Assembly: GCF_026000115.1 (NCBI RefSeq)
Contig: NZ_AP026867.1
Location: forward strand, 1,519,501-1,583,500
Source: Aureispira anguillae
GTDB taxonomy: Bacteria > Bacteroidota > Bacteroidia > Chitinophagales > Saprospiraceae
DNA: 64,000 nt
Direction: 5' to 3'
In this document: positions 26,066-35,711 of the stretch, in pieces
Layout: each line of letters opens with the position of its first letter
Position numbering within the stretch: the stretch's first letter is position 1
Position numbers and translations under genes: made by a program
Notes under the pieces: model-generated
The model's database searches: none
What the model was told of the DNA's origin: nothing
What the model saw: the letters and a program-made list of their open reading frames with translations, nothing else

Positions 26066-28675
26066 TTAAGTATCTAATTTTATTGTTACTCCTCCAATAA
26101 AGCGAATGGGATCTTGGGGAGAGGTTTTGAAAGAGATAGAGGAACCCTTTGTTAAATGATAATATTTACTATTTAATAGGTTATTAACTTTGAAAAAGAG
26201 ATCTAGCTTTATCTTTTTTTTCTTTAAGAGACGATAACGGAGAGATAAGTTCCAAATTGCATAAGATGGACTACCTATTTGCCAATAATTTCCTTGAGCA
26301 TCCGTTTGAACATTACTATAACTAATCGATCTATAGATAATACTATTATTGACTGTTAAGGAATGTAACCAGAATAATAAATTAGCTTTAATAGTGTGTT
26401 TTGCTGTAAATGGAAGGTATTGATTTTTCTTAGTCAAACCATCAGCATAAGTGTAACTACTATTAATTTTAAACCCTATATTGTCTTTACGTCCCCATGA
26501 AACTTTATAGTCAATTCGAAGAGTAGCGCCATAGGCTATTATTGGTTCTGTGCTATTAACCGTTTTTTCTGTAGCAACAACGGGGATGCCCTTGAATTTA
26601 GGTGAGTTGAAATTGGTTTCCGTTTTTATTGTGTTTTTAATAAAGTTAAAATAACCATTCGTTGCAATTGAGAAATTCCCTTTGGAAAATTTGGTTGATA
26701 ATTCTGTACTATGAACTTTTTCGGGTAATAATTCTTCGTTCGGAATTCTCCATATGTCACCTTCAATATGAGTATATTTTCCAGCACTATTAGCTACAGG
26801 GAAAAAGGTTCCAAAGTGATTATATTTCTGTTGTGGAGGAGGTTGTAAATACCCCTCTCCATAAAATAGTTTAATGTTGAAAGAATTAAAAGGCTTATAA
26901 ACAAGACCTACTCGGGGATTAAAACTATAATAATGGTGCACTCTTTCGGGTGTCGAATATCTGCTATAATCCCAAAATTTATCAAAGCGTCCGCCTAATG
27001 TAATTAATAATTTATCTTTAATTCTTGCATGGTATTCTACGAACCCAGATAGTATAACCCTTCTGATGTAATAAAAATTTTGATAAATTTTTAGGCTGTT
27101 GCCATCTTCGTCTATATGATTAGTGCCTAGATAATAGATATTTTCTTCCGCAGGGATGATCTTTTCTAGAGGAATTACTACGTTATGTTTTTGGGGCAGA
27201 TCACTAGTTTTGGGTAATGCCATAGAATGTTGTAGCGTAAGACCACCTATTAGTGTATGATACTTATTAAATTTGTAGTTTAGTGTTTCTGTTAACCTTA
27301 TTCCCATGTCAGAACTAAGCTGATATGCATTTTGATAATTGGAATAGGCATCGACAAACTTGCTATTAGGAGTCACAAACATAAAAGATGTATTCAATAA
27401 TGTTTTTAATGACCATTTTTTAGAAACTACAGGGCTATATGTATGCTCTATGTTTACATTAGTTAGTGATGTTCCGTGTTTAGATTCTCTCCAATAAGGA
27501 GAAAATTCAGGGAAAGCACTAACAGAACTGGAGTGTTGTTCTTGATTATGAAGTATTGCTAGACTCAATTTTTTGTATTGCAGTCTTCCTTCAAAGAAAT
27601 AGCTAAATCTACTCATATCAAATGGCTTGATAGGCAATGTTCTAGTTTGATTTATAGATTTAGATGGACTAGAGCGGATTAGCCCATTCTTTAAATAATT
27701 ATTGTTATACCACTCAAAATCATTAGGATATAATTTATTTAGATTAGCGCCATCCGAATAATAGAAACCTCCTGACATCGAAAAATTAATCTTATCATTT
27801 CCTTTCCCTATATAAAAACCATTATTAGTAGTGTTATATAAGCCATAGCTGTTGGTTATAGATAGATTTTCATCTTCATTTCCTTTTTTAGTAATGATGT
27901 TGACAACTCCCATGTAAGCATCTGCTCCATATAATGCTGAGGCTGGACCCAATATTACTTCTACTCGTTTAGCATATTGAATATTATAATTTTCAAGAAT
28001 GGCATATTCTGCACCAACCATACTATTGTACCGAACCCCATTAACTAGAATTAATAGTTTTTCATTTCCATAGATTCCTCGAGAGGAAATAGAATTATAA
28101 TACTCGCTATACCTATCTTGAATTTCAAATTCTGGAATATCTAAGAGTAATTCATTTAATCCGATATATCCTCTATCTTCAATCTCTTTGGATGTAATGA
28201 TATATGCTGTTACTAATGCATCATTTATAGCTTCTTTAGTGCCAGAACCTGTTTCTATTTTTATCGATCCTTTGGCTTCTAGTGAGGCGTAGGTATACAT
28301 ATCTATAATATCAGCTGCTGAACCCCTTTCAAGTTTTAAGTATGCTAGTTTTGTGTGATCTTCTTTGATTTGGATTCCAACCATTCTTGTTGTTTTATAT
28401 CCAAAGGCAGTGCACTCTATATTGTAGAGTCCAGGTTTTACATCTTCAAAAATAAATTCTCCTACGTTCCCAGAAAATGATGTTTTTATTACTTTCCTAT
28501 TGTAAAAAGAAATAAGTTTAATTTTAGCTCCTCTGATAGTAGCACTAGATTTGCTATTTATAATAATCCCTCGAATATTTCCAGGGAGCTCTGTGAGTGA
28601 AAAACAAATTTGTGGGAATAAAAAAAACATAAAAAAGTGATAAATCCTCATACTAGAATGATTCTTAGGTTTCAT
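26066..28675 (-). CDS. TonB-dependent outer-membrane receptor
   Basis: 869 residues. The signal peptide covers about 1-26. Residues 32-115 form a CarboxypepD_reg-like domain (IRGIIINSKSSATIRGAKI, FEDVKPGLYNIECTAFGY). A plug domain follows (about 148-262, with RGYIGLNELLLDIPEFE and RVEVILGPASALYGADAYMGVVNIITKKG split by loops). The remainder is a 22-strand-type barrel ending FIGGVTIKLDT. It takes up a ligand across the outer membrane using TonB/ExbBD energy. No SusD partner is adjacent, so the substrate is more likely a siderophore, metal or peptide than a glycan; that is inference. Confidence 0.92.
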   Translation of the reverse strand: MKPKNHSSMRIYHFFMFFLFPQICFSLTELPGNIRGIIINSKSSATIRGAKIKLISFYNRKVIKTSFSGNVGEFIFEDVKPGLYNIECTAFGYKTTRMVGIQIKEDHTKLAYLKLERGSAADIIDMYTYASLEAKGSIKIETGSGTKEAINDALVTAYIITSKEIEDRGYIGLNELLLDIPEFEIQDRYSEYYNSISSRGIYGNEKLLILVNGVRYNSMVGAEYAILENYNIQYAKRVEVILGPASALYGADAYMGVVNIITKKGNEDENLSITNSYGLYNTTNNGFYIGKGNDKINFSMSGGFYYSDGANLNKLYPNDFEWYNNNYLKNGLIRSSPSKSINQTRTLPIKPFDMSRFSYFFEGRLQYKKLSLAILHNQEQHSSSVSAFPEFSPYWRESKHGTSLTNVNIEHTYSPVVSKKWSLKTLLNTSFMFVTPNSKFVDAYSNYQNAYQLSSDMGIRLTETLNYKFNKYHTLIGGLTLQHSMALPKTSDLPQKHNVVIPLEKIIPAEENIYYLGTNHIDEDGNSLKIYQNFYYIRRVILSGFVEYHARIKDKLLITLGGRFDKFWDYSRYSTPERVHHYYSFNPRVGLVYKPFNSFNIKLFYGEGYLQPPPQQKYNHFGTFFPVANSAGKYTHIEGDIWRIPNEELLPEKVHSTELSTKFSKGNFSIATNGYFNFIKNTIKTETNFNSPKFKGIPVVATEKTVNSTEPIIAYGATLRIDYKVSWGRKDNIGFKINSSYTYADGLTKKNQYLPFTAKHTIKANLLFWLHSLTVNNSIIYRSISYSNVQTDAQGNYWQIGSPSYAIWNLSLRYRLLKKKKIKLDLFFKVNNLLNSKYYHLTKGSSISFKTSPQDPIRFIGGVTIKLDT

Positions 28676-29027
28676 ATAAAACTATATAAGTAGCCTTAGC
28701 TGCTTAATAGCTTTAATTGGTGATTATAAATTATTAGGTATACTATTGTTATTTATTATATAGATCAAATTGGGAATCTTGAACCTTAGAGAAAGGTTCC
28801 TAATAAATATTATCTAAAAGGGAGAGGGGCGCCCAATATAATTATTATTAAGAATTAGACAAAATAAAAATTAAATAAATTGCTTTTTGTTTAATTTTTT
28901 TACTTAAACTTTTTATTTAAAATATTTTTTACTTCAAAAAACGAAAAGGGAGTATAAACACTTCCATGGATTTTAGTTAGATATAGAAATAAGTTTTGTA
29001 CATTAACTCATTATAAAAAAAATACTC
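28676..29027. other. AT-rich intergenic region
   Basis: About 350 bases, very AT-rich, upstream of the TonB receptor gene and of the small membrane peptide gene. It probably carries both promoters. The last 70 bases match the sequence upstream of 13481, as part of the duplicated module. Confidence 0.5.
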
Positions 29028-29174
29028 ATGAACGATCTCAAAGGAGGCTTTGCCTTGGATGCTTTAATATTTTTGATGGTATTTGGTCCTTTTATACTCC
29101 TTGCCTTATTAATTGCTTTTGTAATTTATATGCTTGTTAGTATAAAAAAGTCCGAAGAAGAAGAGAAGGATTGA
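29028..29174 (+). CDS. 48-residue single-span membrane peptide (copy 2)
   Basis: ATG at 29028, TGA at 29172. It is identical to the 13481 peptide except for a few residues near the end of the span and the tail (KKSEEEEKD). It is convergent with the gene at 29203, as in copy 1. Confidence 0.72.
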   Translation: MNDLKGGFALDALIFLMVFGPFILLALLIAFVIYMLVSIKKSEEEEKD

Positions 29175-29202
29175 TTGTAGCCTTATTTAGCACTTGCTAC
29201 TA

Positions 29203-29742
29203 CTAAAGACCAAGCATCTCGTTGCTCTTCCTTTTTTTACAGGTAATAAACTCATTACTATTAAGCCAATAAATCAAAAAGAGATTAGTTGTGATCTCTA
29301 ATATTGATACTAAAGAAATACAAACTATTTTATCAGGATATATGTTATAAACTCTTGCTATAGGGGCTAAAAAATCAAACAACCATGGTTCCCCCCATAT
29401 AGATAGAGGGCAAAGGGGGGGAGTAAGGAGACAGACCCCATAAAAGAAGTTTAATTTCTTAGGTACGCTCGGGCTTTCCCCATAAAGAAATATATTCATT
29501 GAAATAACTATAAACATGCCATAGAATATTTCCAAAAGGCTAGCCCAAATAAACCTAGAAATAGATTCCATTTTTATATGAGGAAGGCAATAAACTGAAA
29601 GTTTAAATAATAGTCCACACAACAGTATTAAAGCTAATAAACCAATGAACCTATAGAATAGTAGTCGTAAAAAGATCTTCCTCTTTAGTTTTCTTAATTT
29701 GGGAGACGCTTCTTTTTTTAGGTTATCTAAAATATCAGGCAT
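29203..29742 (-). CDS. Four-span membrane protein, copy 2 of duplicated module
   Basis: 179 residues from the ATG at 29742 (MPDILDNLKKEA), chosen because the paralogue at 13649-14182 begins there. It has four hydrophobic spans and a basic N-terminal helix. The C-terminus differs from copy 1 (FITCKKRKSNEMLGL against LIAYKARMGSSID). Function unknown. Confidence 0.68.
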   Translation of the reverse strand: MPDILDNLKKEASPKLRKLKRKIFLRLLFYRFIGLLALILLCGLLFKLSVYCLPHIKMESISRFIWASLLEIFYGMFIVISMNIFLYGESPSVPKKLNFFYGVCLLTPPLCPLSIWGEPWLFDFLAPIARVYNIYPDKIVCISLVSILEITTNLFLIYWLNSNEFITCKKRKSNEMLGL

Positions 29743-29772
29743 ATATGTTTGGGGTAATTTTTTATAAAGCAA

Positions 29773-30357
29773 GAGGTACAGTACATTTTACCTAGCTAAT
29801 TTAAGATAATATTTATAACAGTACCTTCTGTGTAATCAATTGGTTTTAGATAAAGTTAGAGCATGTCTTTAGCATTGAAAAGAATTCAGATTACGGGGGG
29901 CGAATTTAATGGCGTATTTTTTTGACTTTCTTTGATGACATAAAAAAAGCTGCTCAAAAATGAACAGCTTCTTTTAATATTTAGATGGAGAGCAGGTTTT
30001 AAAATGCTTTCTCATTTGGATCAATATTTTGTCAAAAATAGGCACCACCACTTTTATTTCAAGAACATTGCCTTGGAGTTGCTTTTTCATACGTTACTTT
30101 TTTAGAATAAAAAAATATATCTGTAAAAGTATTGTATGGAGTTGGGATTGGAAAGTTTTGGTGCTGAGTGAGGTGTATTTTGTGGCGTATATTTGGAGGT
30201 TAATAATCTTTAAGGATTAATAGGTCTGTAAAGTATTGGTATTGTTTTAATATTGATTTTTTATACATGTAAAAAGTATACTTTTTACAAAAAAACGTCA
30301 TAGTAATTCTTAATTTTGTTGTGAAAAATATTATTGTTTATAACAAAAATAATACTC
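29773..30357. other. Gap holding a provirus fragment and an AT-rich leader
   Basis: 29829-30065 is provirus debris (next entry). 30066-30357 has no convincing gene; a weak plus-strand frame (30029-30220) is mostly antisense to the debris. The final 60 bases are AT-rich and lead into the FISUMP lipoprotein gene. Confidence 0.6.
29829..30065 (-). pseudogene. Copy of the LPD1 gene 3' end and its terminator
   Basis: It matches 60374-60600 of the provirus: the last codons of the LPD1 protein gene, the downstream hairpin (about 29947-29970) and the spacer beyond it. The match ends abruptly inside the coding part. It is debris from a related provirus. Confidence 0.82.
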
Positions 30358-31353
30358 ATGAAAAATAATCTATTGATTCTATTTATTTTTACTTTTTTTA
30401 CTGCCTTATTGGTTGGATGTGGGAAAGACGAGAATACTACAAGTTCAAAGTCAAAACTAGAACCTCATACATTGTTCATTGTATCAGGAAATAATCAAAC
30501 AGATACAATTTCTAAAGAATTAAGTCTACCATTAAAAGTACAAGTACAAGATTCTCTAGGAGGAGCTTATGAAGGTCATAAAGTCACTTTTACTATTGGA
30601 AGTGGGGGGGGAATTTTGGATTCGGTAGTAAATGGAAGCCCAAATACTCTTATAAGAGTAATAACTGACGAAAATGGTTTTGCAGAAGTGATTTGGACAT
30701 TAGGAGAGACTGTAGGGAACCAAAGCGTATCAGTAAATTCTGATGTGCCAAATGGTTCTCCCTTAGTATTTACAGCAGAAGCCTTAAATAATTGTACGAC
30801 TTTTATAGATCCAAGGGATGGGGAAGAATATTGTCAAATTACAATAGGTAACCAAACATGGATGGCGGAAAATCTGCGTTATAATGTTCATGGATCTATT
30901 TTAAATCCAGATAATCCATCTGTAATTTATGGAAGATTATATCCTTGGGGAACAGCATTAACTGCTTGTCCAAATGGTTGGCATCTGCCTTCAGATGCAG
31001 AATGGAGTACTCTAGAAGTAGCCTTGGGCATGAATATAGGTAGTTCTACTCTCCAAGGATATAGAGGAACTCATGCCCCTGTCATGATGGCTAAAAATTG
31101 GTCAGGTAATGCACTTTTTATATCAGATAATGACAGAAAGAATTCTTCAGGTTTTAATGCTTATCCAGCAGGAATTCATTATGGGACAACTTTTTCGCAT
31201 CGTACTATTATGGCAATGTTTTGGACTTCAAATCAAGGGGCAGCTTCTAAAGCAATGGTTCGTTCAATAAATCCTGACGACGATAGAGGGGTACAACGTA
31301 ATGTTAACATTGACCAGACATGGAGAATTTCTTGTCGTTGTGTTAAAGATTAA
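30358..31353 (+). CDS. Lipoprotein with Ig-like and FISUMP domains
   Basis: 331 residues from ATG 30358. The lipobox LLVGC marks a lipoprotein. Residues about 30-140 form an Ig-like (Big_1-type) domain with TDENGFAEVIWTLGETVGNQSV. Residues about 145-330 are a FISUMP domain (DPRDGEEYCQITIGNQTWMAENL, CPNGWHLPSDAEWSTLE, WTSNQG, RISCRCVKD), common in multi-copy Bacteroidota and Fibrobacter surface proteins. It is exported to the outer membrane; the binding target is unknown. Confidence 0.9.
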   Translation: MKNNLLILFIFTFFTALLVGCGKDENTTSSKSKLEPHTLFIVSGNNQTDTISKELSLPLKVQVQDSLGGAYEGHKVTFTIGSGGGILDSVVNGSPNTLIRVITDENGFAEVIWTLGETVGNQSVSVNSDVPNGSPLVFTAEALNNCTTFIDPRDGEEYCQITIGNQTWMAENLRYNVHGSILNPDNPSVIYGRLYPWGTALTACPNGWHLPSDAEWSTLEVALGMNIGSSTLQGYRGTHAPVMMAKNWSGNALFISDNDRKNSSGFNAYPAGIHYGTTFSHRTIMAMFWTSNQGAASKAMVRSINPDDDRGVQRNVNIDQTWRISCRCVKD

Positions 31354-31406
31354 AGAAAAAGATACAAAGCCAATGTATGATTGATTGGCTTTGTATCTTT
31401 TTCTTT
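31352..31406. terminator. Perfect 23-bp hairpin terminator, bidirectional
   Basis: Arms 31352-31374 and 31384-31406 are perfect complements (right arm ends CTTTGTATCTTTTTCTTT), with a 9-base loop and a U-rich end on both strands. It lies between convergent genes. Confidence 0.85.
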
Positions 31407-31944
31407 ATTGATTTAACAACTCTTTTTTCTTATTTTTAAATTCTTCTTCAGTTATTAAATCTAGATCTTTTAATTTCTGAAGCACTTTTAATTTAGTTTT
31501 ATTTATTTCTCTAGGAGTAAGAAAATTGCCTTTGTATTTGGGAAGTTCTTCCCGATTGTCTATAACTGTTGAAGAGTTATTTTTTAAAGGTTTAGTACTA
31601 GTGTTGTTCTTAGATGTATTATTTGATGATTTATTATAAGATAAATTACTACCAAGGGAAGCTGGTACATTACAATCACAACCTATTTTATCAACAATTT
31701 CCCTGATCATTGTTGCTCGTTTCTTTGCTTCTATTCCTTTGGGAAAACCAACACAATTAGAGTAACAGGTATACAGAGCTAATGTAGCACATTGAGAAGT
31801 ACATTGAACATCTACTCCAGATGTAGCTTTATTTTTGTATTTAATCACAATAGCTTCTTTTTGACAGCCACAGTCTTCTTGAGCACAGAGATTATTTAAT
31901 GTAAACAATAAAAAAAATATAAGTGTTGAAGTATAAGTATTCAT
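31405..31944 (-). CDS. Secreted cysteine-rich protein with SHOCT-like tail
   Basis: 179 residues. The signal peptide covers about 1-21 (LLFTLNNLCAQ). Six or more Cys in the first 95 residues (CGCQKEA, CTSQCATLALYTCYSNC, CDCNVP) suggest disulphides. A Ser/Asn/Thr-rich linker follows, then the C-terminal motif LKDLDLITEEEFKNKKKELL, a SHOCT-like helical pair. It is the last gene of a three-gene minus-strand cluster whose members all end in this motif. Function unknown. Confidence 0.65.
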   Translation of the reverse strand: MNTYTSTLIFFLLFTLNNLCAQEDCGCQKEAIVIKYKNKATSGVDVQCTSQCATLALYTCYSNCVGFPKGIEAKKRATMIREIVDKIGCDCNVPASLGSNLSYNKSSNNTSKNNTSTKPLKNNSSTVIDNREELPKYKGNFLTPREINKTKLKVLQKLKDLDLITEEEFKNKKKELLNQ

Positions 31945-32000
31945 TGGTTTTGATTTATTATTCTTTAGTTTAATAGCTTTTAGTAATCGAAATTTTTCGA

Positions 32001-32822
32001 TTACAATTTCTCTAAAAGTTCTAGTTTTTTCTTTTTATAGGTTTCTTCTGTAATCTTGCCTTGTTCTCTATCTTGTTTGAGAGCTTTCATCTGTGCTATA
32101 ATTCCGTCTTTATTTTCTTTTGTAGAAGGACATTTTTCTACTAAATAACTATCTATATAGTTTTTGTAATTGTTTAATATTGTAATCTGATTTAATGATT
32201 TTTGTAACTTATCCTGATAGTTAGCTTTATATACATCGAACTGTATAAATTGCTCTTCTAATTCTTTTCTCAATTTATTCCAGTCGTTTATATTAGATAA
32301 ATTATCTTTTAAATTAAAAAAGAAGGATACACCTTGACCTACCTGTCCCATTTCTGATAAAAGATTCTTAAATATTTCATATTCAAAATTATCAGCAATT
32401 AAAATAGAAAGATTCGATTTCCCTTTAGTTAGGCTCCCTAAAAAAGATGTTTTAGAAAAATTAACTTTTTTTCCTGAAAACTTTTTTGCTAGATTAATGA
32501 CTTTGCCTTGTGGGCTAGCGAAGCTCATGAGATCACTAAAAGCATCACATGTAAGTTTAATAGTTTGGATTAAACCTGCCGTATTACTTGACGCCCATGC
32601 ACTTTCCTCTGTAAGTTCTTTTCTTAGTTTAGAAATTAAATTTATAGCCTCTTGATTTAGGTTGTATTTTTTTATTAGACCGTCATAATTTTGTAGCAGG
32701 TCTTGATCTCTGTAACTGGTTAATTCTCCACAGTTTATTTCTTGTGCAAATAAAATAAGAGGAGAATAAAAAAACAATAAACTGGATAAAAGTATTCGTT
32801 TAATTTTTTGCATTGATTCCAT
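32001..32822 (-). CDS. Secreted helical protein with SHOCT-like tail
   Basis: 273 residues from the ATG at 32822. The longer frame to 32873 would overlap the upstream gene. The signal peptide contains KRILLSSLLFFYSPLILFAQ. The body is helical without recognised family and contains a short basic FSGKKVNFSKTSF segment. The tail DREQGKITEETYKKKKLELL is SHOCT-like, as in both neighbours. It starts about 5 bp after the upstream stop, so the genes are cotranscribed. Confidence 0.65.
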   Translation of the reverse strand: MESMQKIKRILLSSLLFFYSPLILFAQEINCGELTSYRDQDLLQNYDGLIKKYNLNQEAINLISKLRKELTEESAWASSNTAGLIQTIKLTCDAFSDLMSFASPQGKVINLAKKFSGKKVNFSKTSFLGSLTKGKSNLSILIADNFEYEIFKNLLSEMGQVGQGVSFFFNLKDNLSNINDWNKLRKELEEQFIQFDVYKANYQDKLQKSLNQITILNNYKNYIDSYLVEKCPSTKENKDGIIAQMKALKQDREQGKITEETYKKKKLELLEKL

Positions 32823-32826
32823 GGTT

Positions 32827-33432
32827 TTATAAACTATCAAGAAGTTCTTTTTTCTTGTTTTTGTATTCTTCATCTGTAATTAGCCTTTCTTCTTTTTCTT
32901 GTTTTAATTTTTTCATATTGTGCACAATTGAAGAGAGGTAGTATAAGTCAGAAGAATATGTTGTACCCATTTTGTCATATTCATCAAAGTACAATACATA
33001 GCTGTTTACATAACCATCTCTAAAGAAATTTCTTCGTATTATTATTGCATGAAGTTCTTTTTTAGCTAGGTAGATGTAGAAAGTTCTTTTTTCGTCATAT
33101 GTAACTTCGTAGTAACTAGAGACAGAAGTTGCTCCCTGCTTTTCAAAAAAAGGAAGAAGTTTTTCAACTTTACAGTCACGTAACTTATAATGTTCTCTAG
33201 TTTGTATTTCTCCCTTAGGTGTTGTGTATATAACTGTAAGTTCTTTTGCAGAGCAATTTTTAATTTTTGGTTTAAATAGAATATCAATTTCCATATTAGG
33301 GGGAGTATTTACAAGTTTCCCATCTCTAAAAAAACCAGTGCTATCTGTTCTATAACGTAGCAATTTATCTTGAGCTTTGATAGAACTATAGAATAGAATA
33401 AAAAGAATAAAAAAGAGAAATGTATTTTTCAT
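32827..33432 (-). CDS. Secreted protein with SHOCT-like tail
   Basis: 201 residues from ATG 33432 (MKNTFLFF), which gives a standard signal peptide ending SSIKAQ; ATGs at 33438 and 33471 are alternatives. The body is beta-rich (LTVIYTTPKGEIQTREHYKL, RTFYIYLAKKELHAIII). The tail is EKEERLITDEEYKNKKKELL. It is the first gene of the three-gene cluster. Function unknown; the shared tail suggests a common partner. Confidence 0.65.
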   Translation of the reverse strand: MKNTFLFFILFILFYSSIKAQDKLLRYRTDSTGFFRDGKLVNTPPNMEIDILFKPKIKNCSAKELTVIYTTPKGEIQTREHYKLRDCKVEKLLPFFEKQGATSVSSYYEVTYDEKRTFYIYLAKKELHAIIIRRNFFRDGYVNSYVLYFDEYDKMGTTYSSDLYYLSSIVHNMKKLKQEKEERLITDEEYKNKKKELLDSL

Positions 33433-34303
33433 AATCATGAGTGTTAAAATGTGTTTTTCTAGAAAAATCATATAAAAATAAAAGCAAAAATAAAACTTAA
33501 CCTCAAAAAAGAATAAAGGATTTTACATTTTTTAAATGCTAAAATGAGGCATTATTACATTTGGGATAATGTATTTTTTAGTAAACTACTAAGTCGTTTG
33601 AAGGGGAAGTATTTGATTATCTATAATCATAGATTGTAAGGTGGGAATGTGGAATGGCAGTTTTAATAAGGAAGTTGTGTGTTTCAGGGCGTTCTTAACA
33701 AAGAAAAGACCTTGCACGTATTCCCATTCGTGCAAGGTCTAAATCACCCCAATTAAAACCCAAATTTATCTTAGTGGAATTTTAGCGGAGTTAAAGATAA
33801 GGATTCACATGTATTCCCATTCATGTGAACCCTAAATCACCCCAATTAAAACCCAAATTTATCTTGATGGAATTTTAGCGGAGTTAAAGATAAGGATTCA
33901 CATGTATTCCCATTCGTGCAAGGTCTAAATCACCCCAATTAAAACCCAAATTTATCTTGATGGAATTTTAGCGGAGTTAAAGATAAGGATTCACATGTAT
34001 TCCCATTCATGTGAACCCTAAATCACCCCAATTAAAACCCAAATTTATCTTGATGGAATTTTAGCGGAGTTAAAGATAAGGATTCACATGTATTCCCATC
34101 CATGTGAACCCTAAATCACCCCAATTAAAACCCAAATTTATTCTTATTAGTTGTTATCACTTTTGATACACTTATTACATTTGCCAAATCAATGCCAAGA
34201 AAAGATAAGTGTTAAAAATGAATCTAGTACATATTTAAATAAAGTGTAAACTGTTCTATTTTGAAAATGAAACCTAAAATGAAAAGATAAATAGGGGGCT
34301 TAT
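33433..34303. other. Intergenic region dominated by a tandem hairpin array
   Basis: 33708-34140 is the 93-bp tandem array described separately. 33433-33707 is AT-rich and probably carries the promoter of the SHOCT-tail cluster. 34141-34303 shows nothing recognisable. Confidence 0.6.
33708..34140. repeat. Five-unit 93-bp tandem array with covarying hairpins
   Basis: The block AAATCACCCCAATTAAAACC starts at 33741, 33834, 33927, 34020 and 34113, an exact 93-bp period. Each unit has a stem-loop with constant loop TATTCCCATT. Unit 1 uses arms CCTTGCACG/CGTGCAAGG; units 2, 4 and 5 use TTCACATG/CATGTGAA; unit 3 combines one arm of each type. A second pair, TTATCTT/AAGATAA, recurs in each full unit. 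There is no coding frame. The paired changes suggest a selected DNA or RNA structure. Confidence 0.9.
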
Positions 34304-34845
34304 CTAAAAATGCTTTCTCATTTGGATCAATAACTTGTCAAAAAGCAGCACCACCGTTTTAATTTCCGAAAGGAGCATATATTGAGCGGTGTGGTACTTG
34401 GTTTTAGTTAGAAAGACATTTTTAATCTTCAATTCCTTTAGTTTATAAGAAATGTACTGTTCAAATAAACGAGCAAAAATCTCATTTCTACTTAGAAAAT
34501 AATCCAAATAACGATCAGGAAGCAGCTCCTTAATACGTCTCACATAAGCAGACTCAGAGCGTTTGCTGCTATCCCAATACGCCTTTTCTAAAATCGACTC
34601 CATCAAATAGCGCATAGTCGTTTCAATCTTAGAATGTTGTAAGATCGCCTTTAAAATATGAATGGGCACCTTAGAGACTAAATGTGTAGCAGAAGTATGG
34701 CGACCGACATGGCTCGTGATTGTTTTGGGAATGGCAGCTAACTCTTTGAGGGTACGATTAAAATACTGGTTGGTGTATTTATGAAAGATCGGTTCCTCGT
34801 CAGCACCCTCTTTTATATTTTTGACAAAGTGTAAGCCTGTATATT
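34304..34845 (-). pseudogene. Chimeric remnant: recombinase C-terminus fused to LPD1 C-terminus
   Basis: Read on the minus strand, 34845-34640 encodes a tyrosine-recombinase end (YTGLHF, then TSHVGRHTSATHL with the HxxR box, then ILQHSKIETTMRY). It runs in frame into MRYLMESILEKAYWDSSKR and the remaining 110 residues of the provirus LPD1 protein. The junction lies at a shared MRY. The recombinase lacks its N-terminal two thirds and is also internally deleted. It is a recombination scar between two provirus genes, not a working protein. Confidence 0.85.
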
Positions 34846-35330
34846 ATAGCGAAAGAATTTTATTATAGAGGTTGGCTCTAGGAATTTTTTGTTTTTTACT
34901 AAATTAGACCTATTAAGCGATAGCTAAACAATTATATTTAATAAGACTCATGAATTAAAAAATTTAGTATGAAAAATAAAGAAATTTACACGTTTCTGGA
35001 ATCAAAATTCCAAAAAGCAGCAATAGATCCCCGAAATAAAAGAGAAAAAAGAAAAAATAAAATACCAAAAGGCTAAAACAGCGATGTTGCCTAAAGTATA
35101 GTCTTTCTTCAAAGCAGCAAAAAAGGTAAAAAAGCAAGCTCAAAAGGGGGGCTAAAAAGGAGACACAAAACCGCCTTTAAGTGCCCTGTGAGCGTTTAGG
35201 CTTTGTCACCCAAAAAAATCAAGCTCAAAATCAAAAGTGATAAAAAAAAGCTAGAACCCCGATGATTACTAGCTTTTAAAATTTCGTATGTCAACAAATG
35301 TAGACAAATATAGCGCCCACAACAGTATGG
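34625..35330. repeat. Large repeat, copy A (recombinase fragment, short ORF, left flank)
   Basis: It matches 42972-43660 (copy B) nearly throughout. It holds the recombinase fragment, a short plus-strand ORF (34969-35076, MKNKEIYTFLESKFQKAA; frameshifted by 7 extra bases relative to copy B), and the block around GCTTTGTCACCCAAAAAAATC that also occurs at 47399. It ends at CAACAGTATGG (35330), after which the copies diverge. 35331-35711 has no recognisable gene. Confidence 0.85.
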
Positions 35331-35711
35331 AGAGTTTTGTTTTTAAGTTATTGACTGTTAGTGTATTGTGGTGTGTTTGTTGTTTTTGGTAAACAAAACA
35401 AGAACAAGAAGAAAAAGATAGGCTTATCGAATTGATATGGTTTTTTATTTTTAAAGATTAGATGGAGCGATACGATAAAATTTGTGGGACTTCATTGGCT
35501 CACTGAACTTAAAAAATCAGCGTAGCTAAATTTTGACACAGTGTGAACCTTTCCCAGATAATGATCAAGTGTATATGCAGAAAGGCAACTATCCACTAAT
35601 GCTTCTTCGCCTTTTGCATATACACTATTTTCTACAGTCATTTCTTTCTATTGAAAAGGAACAACCGAATGAATTATTTTATACTTTGAATAATATTTTC
35701 CAATGAAATAC

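Noticed and set aside
30029-30220. 63-residue plus-strand frame rich in Trp and Phe
   Set aside because: Its start lies antisense to the LPD1 debris and its composition is unlike the surrounding genes.
32917-32932. ATTGTGCACAATTGA at 32.9 kb, shared with the junction near 22240, as a recombination site
   Set aside because: It lies inside a coding region in a normal context and is a short near-palindrome, so chance is the simpler explanation.
34969-35076. 35-residue ORF in repeat copy A as a gene
   Set aside because: Copy B has a 41-residue version in another frame after a 7-base difference; without more copies neither can be called a gene with confidence.
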